DNA of 64,000 bases from Orychophragmus violaceus (lineage: Eukaryota > Streptophyta > Magnoliopsida > Brassicales > Brassicaceae): contig CM058238.1 of NCBI GenBank assembly GCA_030180135.1, positions 43,861,765-43,925,764 of the forward strand, given 5' to 3'. Below are positions 1 through 10,360 of this stretch, piece by piece; the first letter of the stretch is position 1, and every line of letters begins with the position of its first letter. Under the pieces are notes generated by a model. That model searched no databases and was not told the DNA's origin. It saw only the letters and a program-made list of their open reading frames with translations. The position numbers were made by a program, and so were the translations under genes.

Positions 1-1818
1 CATGAGTTAGAAATTGAGGGAGTGGGTGATCAGAATGAGGAGATTGTGCAGCCAATGAACCAACAGATTCAAGCACTAAGGAGGAGTACAAGGGAGAAAA
101 AGGATCCATCAGAATGGATGAAGACTAGAGTGTTCTTCAACAGCAATGCAGTAGCTCATCCCATTCAAGCCGTTTGCAGTTTAGCTCAAGTACCTTTGGA
201 GCATCAAGTGTTTATTGGAAAGCTGGATCAAGAAGAAGTACCAACAACCTATGAAGAAGCAAAGGGAGATAAGAGATGGATGCAGGCTGTGGATGAAGAG
301 ATCAAAGCAATGGAGAACAATGAGACTTGGTATGAATCTGAACTCCCTAGAGGAAATAAGGCAGTAACTTCTAAATGGGTTTTCACTATCAAGTATAGAA
401 GTGATGGAGAAGTGGAGAGATACAAAGCAAGGCTGGTTGCAAGAGGCTTTACTCAAACCTATGGAAAAGATTACTTAGACACTTTTGCACCAGTGGCTAA
501 GCTTCACACGGTTAGGATCATCTTGTCTTTAGCAACAAACCTTGATTGGGAACTTTGGCAAATGGATGTCAAGAATGCATTCCTTCAAGGAGAGCTTGAA
601 GATGAGGTATACATGAGACCACCTTCTGGTCTTGAGAGCATTGTGAAACCAGGGAAGGTTCTAAGGCTCAAGAAAGCTATCTATGGACTCAAGCAATCAC
701 CTAGAGCGTGGTACCATAAGTTGAGCTCAACCCTTATGCAAAGAGGATTTAAGAGGTCTGAAGGAGATCATACTTTGTTCACTCTACAAGATCAGGAAGG
801 TATCATTGTTATCCTTGTTTATGTGGATGACATTATCATTTCAGGGAGTAACAAGACAGGTATTCAAGAAACTAAAGCCTATCTTAAATCTGTGTTTGAC
901 ATTAAGGATCTCGGTACTCTAAAGTATTTCCTTGGGATAGAAGTTTGTCGGTCTGATGAAGGACTCTTCTTATCTCAAAGGTAGTACACACTTGATTTGT
1001 TGTCTGAAGCAGGAAAGATTGGATCAAAACCAGCTAAGACACCATTGGAAGAAGGCTACAAAGTCATAAGAGAGGGGGAGCTTGAAGACAGACCATTTGA
1101 GGATATCACTCACTATAGAAGGATTGTTGGTAAGCTAATCTACTTAACCATAACCAGACCTGATTTGTGCTTTGCTGTGAATCAGATAAGTCAACATATG
1201 CAAGCACCAAAGATGCACCATTGGAACATGGTTGAAAGGATACTCAGATATCTAAGTGGCACTCCGGGTCAAGGTATTTGGATGGGCTGCAATCAAAGCA
1301 CAGAGATAGTTGGGTATTGTGATGCAGATTGGGCAGGAGATAGAGTGGACAGAAGGTCAACGACTGGATATTGCACATTCATTGGAGGCAATCTAGTTAC
1401 TTGGAAGAGTAAGAAGCAGAAGATAGTCTCTTGTTCAAGTGCTGAAGCTGAGTATAGAGCAATGAGGAAGTTGGTGACCGAGTTAGCATGGATAAAAGGC
1501 CTTCTTGCAGATTTGGGGATTGTAACAGCCAAGCCTATCACCATGCATTGTGATAATCAAGCAGCCATTCATATTGCATCAAATTCAGTCTTCCATGAAA
1601 GGACCAAGCACATAGAAGTGGATTGTCACAAAGTGAGGCAGATGATTGAGCAAGGAGTGGTGTTACCATGCTATACAAGAAGTGAAGAACAATTAGCTGA
1701 TGTGTTTACCAAGGCAGCTAGTTTAAAGGTGTGTGAGTCAATTCACACCAAGCTCGGACTTGTGGAGCTGCCGGAATCCTCTAAAGCCTTGGAGACTACA
1801 CTCTTTTTCCCTTCATGA
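1..1818 (+). pseudogene. C1 copia pol fragment (RT and RNase H) with one internal stop
   Basis: This frame is the C-terminal part of a copia Gag-Pol polyprotein. It contains the RT_copia region with the catalytic YVDD motif (about 820-831), the conserved start of RNase H (GYCDADWAGD near 1313), SSAEAEYRAM and CDNQAAIH, and ends at the same residues as C4. The frame is broken once: the codon at 982-984 is TAG where C4 has AAG (lysine), in the stretch following LFLSQR. No other frameshift is visible, so the copy died by a single substitution as far as the visible part shows. Frames in other registers over this interval are shadows. The reading frame is open to the left window edge. Confidence 0.95.
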
Positions 1819-1921
1819 AGTTTTATCCCAAGTGGTTTTCTTTATGAAGGTTTTTAATGAGGTAGATCTCCTTTGCTATTCCAAGCTTGATTCATCTCTT
1901 GAATTCAAGCTTGAGGGGGAG
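1797..1921 (+). other. C1 pre-PPT motif and polypurine tract
   Basis: A conserved block runs from CTCTTTTTCCC through GGTTTTCTT to AGGTTTTTAATGAGG (about 1797-1864) and precedes the purine tract GAGGGGGAG at 1913-1921, which directly abuts the LTR. The same block is seen in N1, L, C2, J, C3 and C4. The tract is the plus-strand priming site. Confidence 0.85.
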
Positions 1922-2312
1922 TATTGAAATGGAGATCACATAGTGAGCTATATTGAATATAGTGAACTATACTGGATGTGAGCTATATTGAATATAGTGA
2001 ACTATACTGGACGTGAGCTATATTGAGTAAAGATCATATAGTGAACTATATTCAGAAGAAGACAAAAACAGTCACACTTTTATGACCGTTGAAACTCACT
2101 TGTTTTTAATTCTTTGTAAACCCTAGAGTAACTAGTATATATATTTGTTGTAACCTGTTTAATAATATACAGAGAATTATTCTTCTCTTACAGCCGCTCT
2201 TTTACTCTCTTTCTCTCTAGTGCACAAGAACCTTAATTTGGTTCTTTGTGTGTTCTTCACAATTTTACTTCATTCTACCTTATTCTCTCAATCTCAATCT
2301 CATATTCTTACA
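1922..2312 (+). repeat. C1 3' LTR (391 bp)
   Basis: The LTR starts TATTGAAATGG right after the polypurine tract and ends CATATTCTTACA. Its start resembles the C4 LTR (GGAGATCACATAGTGA), while its right half resembles the C3 LTR (ACAGAGAATTATTCTTCTC followed by CAGCCGC). It therefore looks like a mosaic. The termini are TA...CA, not TG...CA. Confidence 0.9.
1945..2028 (+). repeat. 35-bp tandem repeat in the C1 U3 region
   Basis: A 35-bp unit beginning GAGCTATATTGAATATAG starts at 1945, 1980 and 2015 (third copy partial). It lies in the presumed U3 promoter region. A shorter related repeat (16 bp) occupies the same place in C4. Confidence 0.85.
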
Positions 2313-2658
2313 TCTCATACACTCAACAAACAGAGATCAAGTGCAAAGGAATTTGAATGGACAAAACAGAAACACTGAGATCAAAACAAGTCTATTGCAG
2401 GGAATTCTATTAGACACAAAATGAATGATCCAGCCACGAAATTAGATGCAAAATGAGTGGTTTTCTTGCACAAAACAACTTTAACAACAGATGATAGTTT
2501 CTGGGTTTTGAATTTCGAAATTAAACACTCAGTAAACATCAAACATAACAACAACAATCTGAAACAAGGTGTAAATTGCAGAAAACAGGAAAACCGTAAA
2601 CCCTAATGATCAGATCAGAAGCCCAAGAGTCAATTTCGAAATTCAGAACAATTCCTTA
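2313..2658 (-). other. Non-coding leader of element L (distal part)
   Basis: No coding frame or known motif is seen. It continues without loss into 6767-6918 once N1 and one copy of its target duplication are removed. I read it as the untranslated leader of L on the minus strand, downstream of its primer-binding site. Confidence 0.5.
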
Positions 2659-3849
2659 TGTTGGGATTTCACAATCATGACTATGGAATCATGTTGAGAA
2701 ACCTTGAGATTACTCTAAACCTTTGTTTAGAGAGAAAGAGCATAAGTGAACCGCAACCAAGTTTAGCTTGGAAGTTAGTGATTCTACTTAGCTTTAGCAA
2801 GAGCACCACTCTATTTGAGACTTATCCAGGAGCCTAACATCACTTATAGAGTGTGTTTACTCATGAGGATTAAGAGAATCAGTAAGTAGAGGGTGTTGTT
2901 CTTGTAATGTCCATTAAGAGCCGGTTTGTGTTGTTCCTTGAATCAGCTATGGAAGAGCTGATCAAGAACACAACCAGGAGCATTAAAGCATCCTTAGGAC
3001 CGAGACTCTTCATGGTTTCATTGTGTTTGAGTGAAAGACACAATGAGAGAATAAGGAAGAAGAAAGCGCTAGAGAGAGAATAAGAACCCTAGTTTTTGTG
3101 TGAATACTTTCTTCTTATTTCAATGTGTTACAAGTCTGGTCCTTATATAGGACTTTTACAATACTTTAACACAGACATAAAACAAGTATAAACCCTAATA
3201 ATCTCGGTCATACACAAGAAGAGGAGGCTCCAACGGTCTGATTTCAAACTTGGGGAAGAGTGGTCTTGTTTTGGCTCAGATTTGATAGTGACATGTCTGA
3301 ACCTTGGACCACTCCTTTTTGTTTGATTCCTTTGGTTCTGATGAGAGAGGGACAGGCTGTCCTTGTGGTCTGAGGAGAGAGAGTCACGCTTCTAGAGTGA
3401 TAGTGACATGACCTAAATGGTCCACACTTCTCACTCCTCTCTTATCTCTTCCTTTTATAGCTTATCAACATTTATTCTTGTGATAAGCTGAGGAAGACAC
3501 CATGATAAGCTTATGCACCTCTCCTCCTTTGTCCCACACACTCTTGGTCGTGATAACACTCCCAAGTATAGCCTGCTCCTCTTATCTCTCTTCATTCACG
3601 CCTTTTTGGCTCTTCTTGCTTCTTTCCCAAGTATCGGTTATACTCTTGCACAAGTCATTGCTTTGTGCTTCTTCTTGCTTCTAGTGTGGACTTCATAGCC
3701 TCTTGATGCCTTCATCCTTAGCTTAGCTAAGTGTAGATCCCATCTTAGGTCTTCTTAGTCTCACACCAAAGCTCATCCAAGGAATGACTTCTAGGCCTTG
3801 TCATTGTGACTTCGGCCTTTCCTCCTCCTTGAATGCATCCTCTCTAATA
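2659..3849 (-). repeat. N1 3' LTR
   Basis: On the minus strand the LTR starts TATTAGAGAGG next to the polypurine tract and ends CCCAACA. A TATA-like CTATATAAGG on the minus strand lies at about 3141-3150. The short frames at 3502-3698 recur in the other LTR and look non-coding. Confidence 0.93.
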
Positions 3850-5570
3850 CTCCCCCGCAAGCTTGGGCGCCGAGACACTAAAGGACCAGAGGCCAAGCTT
3901 GGAGATGCGGGAGCTACCTCATTAAAAACCTCCCTAAGGAAAACCTCATGGGATAAAACCTTAAGGAGGGAAAAAGAGTATAGCCACAACATCCCCTTGA
4001 TGTAAGCATTGACATGTTCCTTTGTGCATTTGAATGAGCCGGTTCATTAGGTTGACTTCTCCTTTAGATTGCCTTCTCCATCTTGGATCAAGCTTCTCCA
4101 TTGGACTAAGCTTCACCATTGGACCTTCCATGACCTTGCCTCAAGACTTAGCCTTCTTTCTTGTCACTCCTTGAGCTCTCTCCTTGTCACTTAATCTGCC
4201 CATGGTCTAACTCCTCCTTTAGGCCTCCTAATGAACCTTCACATCAAAGATTCAAAGAAGACTTGTTAAAGTAAAATGCCATGAGTTTAAGTATATGATT
4301 AAGCAATGGATAAGTAACACAAGTGATTTTAATTGACTTATTGAAGACTTAATAAAAACAGTGAGAGTTTAGGAGTTTAGCCTTTTAGGAGTTGAGGTTT
4401 GATCTTCCTTTGGACATGTTTGGGACTTTGAAACCTTGTGCACATCTCTCTGGATTTTTGCACATTCAATCTAAGCCCTTCTTCTTCACACCAACACTCT
4501 TGATTTGAGCTGATTCAACGCCTATCACTAGCTTGCAACTCCTTCTTGGTCTGCTCCACTTAGTGATTCCCGGTTCTAACTTCAATCAAGGTGTTGTTGC
4601 TTCTGGTTTTAGGAGTTCCTCTAGGGTTTACTCCATGTCTTTGAGGTTTAAACCTCCCCCGGACTGTTAAGCCTTCATGGAGTCGGAAGCATCATTGAGA
4701 TGTGAGTTGATTCATCAGTTGCATAACTGGTTCTAGCTCCTCTCCTTTGGCTGCTCCTTGATGACTTCTCTTGAGACCTTAACAGCCTTGATGGGTTGTT
4801 CAACTTGTAGCCTTCCTTAAGTATGGACACCTTTTGGTCTGCTCCATTGTTAGCTTCAGATTAACCACACCATGCTAAGAGCCAATCCTCCATCACTACT
4901 CCATCTTAGAGCAGCTTCAAGACTGATCTTCCTAACCATGATGCACACTGAGCCTTGAATCCAAGCTTCCATCACTGCCTCTTCTTGAAACAGCTTCTAG
5001 ACTTGATTATCCAAGAAATCAGTGATGCTTCTCTTGACTAACTTTGTTGTAGCAGCTTCTGGACGCCTCTTCTTCTTAGGTAAGCTCAAGACCAGTGGGT
5101 ACAGCCACTTAGAAACTGAACTCCAGCCCTTTTGTAAGCTGTCCTCACTAGTTGGTTCATCATTCCACCTAAAAACACCAAGAAACACACAATAATCCTC
5201 AAAATAACACAGCCTTGATCAGGAGCTATGTACTCTGATTTTTAAGTCATTGTGAGCTAAGGAGCTTCAAGGACAGAACTCAGAGAGAATATGTGAAGTA
5301 TAAGTAACCAGAGAATAAAAGAAAAATGCAGAGAATGAGAGAATGAATGCTTGAGAATGAGAGTATAAATGAATGAGAGAATAAATGGGAAGTTCAGGGA
5401 CTGAGTTTTGCTCAGTTTGAGCTTTTGGTTTTGAGAACATTGACTGAGTTTTGCTCAGTTTACTCTCTGAATTTTGCGGAAGCTTAGACCGAGAAAGGGA
5501 CAGAGTTTTGCTCTGTTTTTCTCTGGTTTTTGAGCTTGATTCAATCCTAGAATCTTATGCTCTGATACCA
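3850..5570 (-). other. N1 internal region, no genes
   Basis: The polypurine tract GCGGGGGAG (minus strand) abuts the LTR at 3850. The pre-PPT block lies at about 3916-3980. I see no frame resembling gag, protease, RT, RNase H or integrase in the 1.7 kb; the longest frame, 63 codons on the minus strand at 4997-5188, has no recognisable motif. Confidence 0.8.
5559..5570 (-). other. N1 primer-binding site
   Basis: On the minus strand TGGTATCAGAGC begins immediately after the 5' LTR. This matches the initiator methionine tRNA primer-binding site used by most plant copia elements. Confidence 0.93.
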
Positions 5571-6761
5571 TGTTGGGATTTCACAATCATGACTATGGAA
5601 TCATGTTGAGAAACCTTGAGATTACTCTAAACCTTTGTTTAGAGAGAAAGAGCATAAGTGAACCGCAACCAAGTTTAGCTTGGAAGTTAGTGATTCTACT
5701 TAGCTTTAGCAAGAGCACCACTCTATTTGAGACTTATCCAGGAGCCTAACATCACTTATAGAGTGTGTTTACTCATGAGGATTAAGAGAATCAGTAAGTA
5801 GAGGGTGTTGTTCTTGTAATGTCCATTAAGAGCCGGTTTGTGTTGTTCCTTGAATCAGCTATGGAAGAGCTGATCAAGAACACAACCAGGAGCATTAAAG
5901 CATCCTTAGGACCGAGACTCTTCATGGTTTCATTGTGTTTGAGTGAAAGACACAATGAGAGAATAAGGAAGAAGAAAGCGCTAGAGAGAGAATAAGAACC
6001 CTAGTTTTTGTGTGAATACTTTCTTCTTATTTCAATGTGTTACAAGTCTGGTCCTTATATAGGACTTTTACAATACTTTAACACAGACATAAAACAAGTA
6101 TAAACCCTAATAATCTCGGTCATACACAAGAAGAGGAGGCTCCAACGGTCTGATTTCAAACTTGGGGAAGAGTGGTCTTGTTTTGGCTCAGATTTGATAG
6201 TGACATGTCTGAACCTTGGACCACTCCTTTTTGTTTGATTCCTTTGGTTCTGATGAGAGAGGGACAGGCTGTCCTTGTGGTCTGAGGAGAGAGAGTCACG
6301 CTTTTAGAGTGATAGTGACATGACCTAAATGGTCCACACTTCTCACTCCTCTCTTATCTCTTCCTTTTATAGCTTATCAACATTTATTCTTGTGATAAGC
6401 TGAGGAAGACACCATGATAAGCTTATGCACCTCTCCTCCTTTGTCCCACACACTCTTGGTCGTGATAACACTCCCAAGTATAGCCTGCTCCTCTTATCTC
6501 TCTTCATTCACGCCTTTTTGGCTCTTCTTGCTTCTTTCCCAAGTATCGGTTATACTCTTGCACAAGTCATTGCTTTGTGCTTCTTCTTGCTTCTAGTGTG
6601 GACTTCATAGCCTCTTGATGCCTTCATCCTTAGCTTAGCTAAGTGTAGATCCCATCTTAGGTCTTCTTAGTCTCACACCAAAGCTCATCCAAGGAATGAC
6701 TTCTAGGCCTTGTCATTGTGACTTCGGCCTTTCCTCCTCCTTGAATGCATCCTCTCTAATA
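5571..6761 (-). repeat. N1 5' LTR
   Basis: Same length as 2659-3849 (1191 bp) and identical apart from one base by eye. It is the upstream LTR in the minus-strand orientation because the primer-binding site abuts its left end. Confidence 0.93.
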
Positions 6762-6766
6762 CCTTA

Positions 6767-6918
6767 ATGATCTGCAAGTAAATCTTAGTTCAAACAGGTT
6801 CAGATTCGAATATAACAAGAACAAACCCTAGAACTAACAAATCAGACATAAACAAACGATTCAGATCAGTAGAGAGATGAAAAGACACAACCTTTCACAA
6901 AGTGGCTATGATACCACA
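6767..6918 (-). other. Element L leader with primer-binding site
   Basis: On the minus strand TGGTATCATAGCCAC (6902-6916) lies 2 bp from the LTR end at 6919. It resembles a methionine-tRNA primer-binding site with one mismatch. The leader continues leftwards into 2313-2658, interrupted by N1. Confidence 0.65.
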
Positions 6919-7773
6919 TGATGCGATCTTAATGGAAAAGATCAAGCCCTTTGATGCACTTTGTGAGTCTGGTTGTTGGATGGATGATAATCAAATGGGA
7001 TGGACAGATTGAAAGGAATAGAAACAGTGGATTGAAAGAAACTTCCTGAAGCTGCGGAATCACTTCAAGACTTTCGAACTCTGATCTTCTAGGAGATGAA
7101 ACACCAAAAGAAGAATCAAAGATGAATGGATATTACACACCATTCAGATCAAACAATCTCGAAAAGTTTTGATAAAAAGAAGTTTGATAAAGTTCAGAAA
7201 TGACTACAAAGTGTTTTAAATAGAAAACTGCAACATTGCTGCATGAACAGCAATTAATACACCTAGGAAAAGCACAAAGACTAATTAAACACTTAGAATT
7301 TCGAAATCCCACTTTAAAATAGGTTATGGGCCTTGTGGATCAGCAATGGGAAAGGATAATAGTATGTGGGCTTGCCTCATTAAAAACCTCTCTTGGAAAA
7401 CCCATTGGGACAAAACCAAGAAGAGGGAAAAAGAGTACAAGTCCACACACCTCCATTACTGATGACTTAAGTGGCTTGAATCACAACCAAGGTGGCTGGA
7501 TTAGCACACTCAAGTTGGCCTTGGACGTGGTGTAGAAGGGTGTAGAAGGCTTGCTTGAATTGCTTTGCCTTAGCTCTGGTTATTGGTCCAATTGGTATGT
7601 GCAAAGCTTCTGATCCTTGCTCTCTTTTCTCCTCTGGTTCAAGCTGCTCCTTAGCTCCATTCTCCTCAGCTACAAGCTTATTTCCATCAGGTTCATGCTC
7701 CAGGTCTTTAGTTCCATCAGGTACAAGCTCAGGTTCAAGGTCCATGTTTTTAGTGCTGGGCAGGATCACATCA
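6919..7773 (-). repeat. Element L 5' LTR (about 855 bp)
   Basis: Read on the minus strand it runs from TGATGTGATCC (right edge 7773) to GATCGCATCA (left edge 6919). The ends are near-perfect inverted repeats (TGATGTGATC against TGATGCGATC) and a primer-binding site follows. A minus-strand TATTTAAA lies near 7219. The U3 part contains both a gypsy Pol C-terminus-like frame (7467-7769) and the CTCTTTTTCCC...TTTTTAATGAGG block (7374-7437). No second LTR or target duplication is in the window, so the boundaries rest on the ends alone. Confidence 0.6.
7467..7769 (-). pseudogene. Gypsy-type Pol C-terminal tail encoded in the L LTR
   Basis: This 100-codon minus-strand frame is acidic at its start and contains GPITRAKAKQFKQAF. 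That resembles the extreme C-terminus of many plant Ty3/gypsy polyproteins (P-[IL]-T-R-[AS]-[RK]-A-K followed by a helix). It lies within the presumed LTR, so in a complete copy the pol frame would run into the 3' LTR; here, in the 5' LTR, it has no upstream pol. The frame stops before the pre-PPT-like block. Confidence 0.55.
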
Positions 7774-10358
7774 GTTAAATAAAGGAAAAATAGGAAGTCT
7801 GGTCGTCACAGAATGTGAAAATACTATAAGGATTGCAAGATATCCAAATATGGCCGAGACGGACGCATCGGGTCGATCGGTATGGACGGAATGGACGAAA
7901 AATGATTGGGCGTGGACACGAAAGAATTGTATGGTAAGAACAGGGAAAAGGGGGCTGTAAGCATGCATGGATGTCACGAGTTTTCGCAACCAGAAGGCTG
8001 GTAAGTTTCTTCATGCATGGACTTAACTAGGTGTCGCGATGGGAGAGTGGTTAAGTGTTTATGCACATGGGAAGGAAGGGTGTCATGACCAGAGGCTTTC
8101 AAGTGGCTCAATGCATGGCAGTAGGTGTGTGTCACCACTAGAGAATAACCTTGTGCTGATGAAGCAGCAAGTGTCGCGACACATGGACCGATCGACGCAT
8201 GGCCACCACTTGTTGCGATTTCTCACCACCATCCATCCTATAAATAATGAACCCACCCCTTAGCCAATTTTCTCCTTTTCTGATCTGAAACCACTTCTAG
8301 AGAGAGAGGGACGTCAGGTTTAGTGAGATAAAGGTGAGGAAAATGCAGGAGAAAGGTGGTATGGACGTGGGTGATCCCGATGGCGTTTTGGTGTTCGGTT
8401 AGCGGATCCGATGGGCGTTTGGATGCAGAATTATGAACGGTGCTCGGTAAGCTTTAGATCTGAGAAGCTGCAGAGTCTGAACCTTACCTTAAATCAGTTT
8501 CTTACTTAAGATCTTTGTGTCTAAATCCAAGAGGAATCCCGGAGTAAGGAACAAGCTGCGGAAAGGGGTGAGTCCCGGTAGTTAGGACTAACGGATTTGT
8601 GCAGGTCGTGTCTTAAGGATTGGAATACTCATGCTATTCATCCTTAAGCACGTTTTTGTGTTGTTAATCTGCGTTTTGGATGAGGTTTAATCCGTGTTTG
8701 ATATGATGATTGATGCATGCTTTATTGTTATGGTATACTGGTTAAAGCATGTGCATTATGAGATGTTTACCGATAGATTCTGTGAGTTAGATTCATTACG
8801 GTATTATGGGATGCTTTAGTTGTTGGTATGATTGCATGCATGATCATTGTATTGGTTTTGTATATGCATGTTCTCTTTGATTATGGGTTGATTCATTGAG
8901 ATTGTGTGGCATGCATACTGTGGTAAGTACGGGATCGATTAGGGAACCGACCGGAAAATGGCATGTGATAAATACGGGATCAGTTAGACCCAGAAATGGA
9001 ATGCGATAAGTAAGAGAATGGATGAGGATCCACTCGGAAATGTTTGTTGGAAAGGTTTTCCTATATGGGTGAGGATGTCGTAGCTCCATGAGATTATTGA
9101 TCCACGCGAGTCTCCCTTCTGTGTTTAGAGACGGTTGTAGTGGCTGCCGTGATTCGGATCCTTTGCAAGACCCTACACCGTGTGATGTGTGTGTAAGTAA
9201 TTAGATGCATGTGTGGTTATCATGCAGTCTAAGTTACTTGCATTGTGTGATGCATGTGGCCGTATGTGATCTTTGGATACTACGGGCCAGCTTGTGTGTT
9301 TTGTGCTAACCGCATGTTGAGTGATGCATGTAGGTTAGACGTGAGTTGGTTGTAGAACATGCGTAATATTGTTCTAGGACGTGCATCCTAGAGTATGGGT
9401 AGATACTCTAGGTAAATGCTATCGGTGCCACCCATTGTGAAGTCTCCGTGGATTCGGAGCAAGCTCGAAGGGTTTCTTGGGTCGCTCCCATGGCCGAGCA
9501 TCGTGTGACGACACGAACCCGAGGAATAGGTCCAAGTAACGGGTGTGATGCTCGAACCATGATCCTTTTGGTGAATGGTTGCGAGTAGTCACGAGAGGGA
9601 AAGGGTGGGCGTGCCGGTGCATTTAGGGCCCATGCAGGAGTAAGTTAGAGAGTCTAGACGGGTGTTGGCATTCACGATAGGGATCGTGTTATGCATTGTG
9701 ATTGATTTGGTCAAGTCTAGAGAGACTGGACTAGCGTATTGCATTCATGTTGTTGATCATGTTTGCATTGTCATTTATATGCTTCCGCATCTTGCATATC
9801 TTTGATGTTGTTGTGGCTTGTCTGTACCTGTTAGACGTTTGATGATTGATATGCATGTGCTTCGGCTATTGGCACGGGTTGGGGCACTAATGCATGTTAG
9901 AGGGTCTGGGAATCCCTGGGTAACCCATATGGTTGCTCATTATACAATTTTTATCTCGCAGGAAACCATAGACGAGCTAGGGGCCAAGTTCGGACGTTAG
10001 GCCGCCAGCGTAGTCTTGGGTTGTGAGTGTGAAGATTGTAGAGTTTGTACTAGATAGGATTTTTGCTTGGTGCACCATAAACTGTATTGTTTTCTGTAAC
10101 GTTTTGTAATAAATCCTACTTAGTATTAATAAAATGTGTTTTCTTTAACTCCACGGTTTCATGATATGAGTTTAGTACGAACTAACACAACTCAAGGTCG
10201 TAGTACGAGTTGCTAAGCCTTAGGTTATGACCAAGAGGATGGTCGGATATCACGGATGGGCCGGCCTAACCTCGGGGACGGCTGGATTGTTAGCGGTGTT
10301 CGACCATTGTGACATCTTCGGCCGTCTATTGTCCGTAGAACGGGTCGGGGGTGTTACA
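7774..10358 (+). repeat. M: large chromovirus-like LTR, left end not resolved
   Basis: About 2.6 kb without a credible gene. Plus-strand signals are ordered as in an LTR: a TATA box (8239-8246), a leader with AGAGAGAGAGG, then late polyadenylation-type AATAAA signals (about 10110-10135), ending GTCGGGGGTGTTACA at 10358. Such a terminus is common in Tekay/Del-like chromovirus LTRs. The right edge falls inside the TatI protease, whose next bases are CAGTG. No matching left flank is visible, perhaps because L is inserted in M and the true left end lies outside the window. It could be a solo LTR or part of a complete element. Confidence 0.5.
8239..8246 (+). promoter_or_regulatory. TATA box of the M LTR
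   Basis: TATAAATA in a GC-mixed context, followed about 45 bp later by a CT- and GA-rich leader. This is the best promoter candidate in the M LTR. Confidence 0.5.
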
Positions 10359-10360
10359 CA

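Larger units (their letters stand above)
1..2312 (+). mobile_element. C1: 3' part of a Ty1/copia retrotransposon
   Basis: This is the right-hand part of a copia element cut by the window edge. It holds the end of the linker region, reverse transcriptase, RNase H, the pre-polypurine motif, the polypurine tract and the 3' LTR. The pol part is nearly identical to that of C4 at 46689-52324. The 5' half and 5' LTR lie outside the window, so the target-site duplication cannot be tested; the bases after the LTR are TCTCA. It appears to be inserted in the leader of the minus-strand element L. Confidence 0.93.
2659..6761 (-). mobile_element. N1: non-autonomous copia-derived LTR element, very recent
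   Basis: Two direct repeats of 1191 bp flank 1721 bp of sequence without coding capacity. The insertion is bounded by a perfect 5-bp duplication, CCTTA, at 2654-2658 and 6762-6766. Read on the minus strand it has a 5' LTR (5571-6761), a methionine-tRNA-type primer-binding site, a copia-type pre-PPT block, a polypurine tract and a 3' LTR (2659-3849). I found one difference between the LTRs (C at about 3394 against T at about 6304), so the insertion is recent. With no gag or pol it must have been moved by proteins of another element; the shared pre-PPT block and TA...CA ends suggest a copia helper. It is LARD-like, though shorter than classical LARDs. Confidence 0.93.

Noticed and set aside
3502..3698. 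Two overlapping short plus-strand ORFs repeated at 6414-6610
   Set aside because: They lie at the same place in both LTRs of N1, antisense to the element; repetition reflects LTR identity and not coding conservation.
7774..10358. DNA transposon or protein-coding gene in the M segment
   Set aside because: No terminal inverted repeats or transposase-like frame; the order of TATA box, leader and AATAAA signals fits an LTR.
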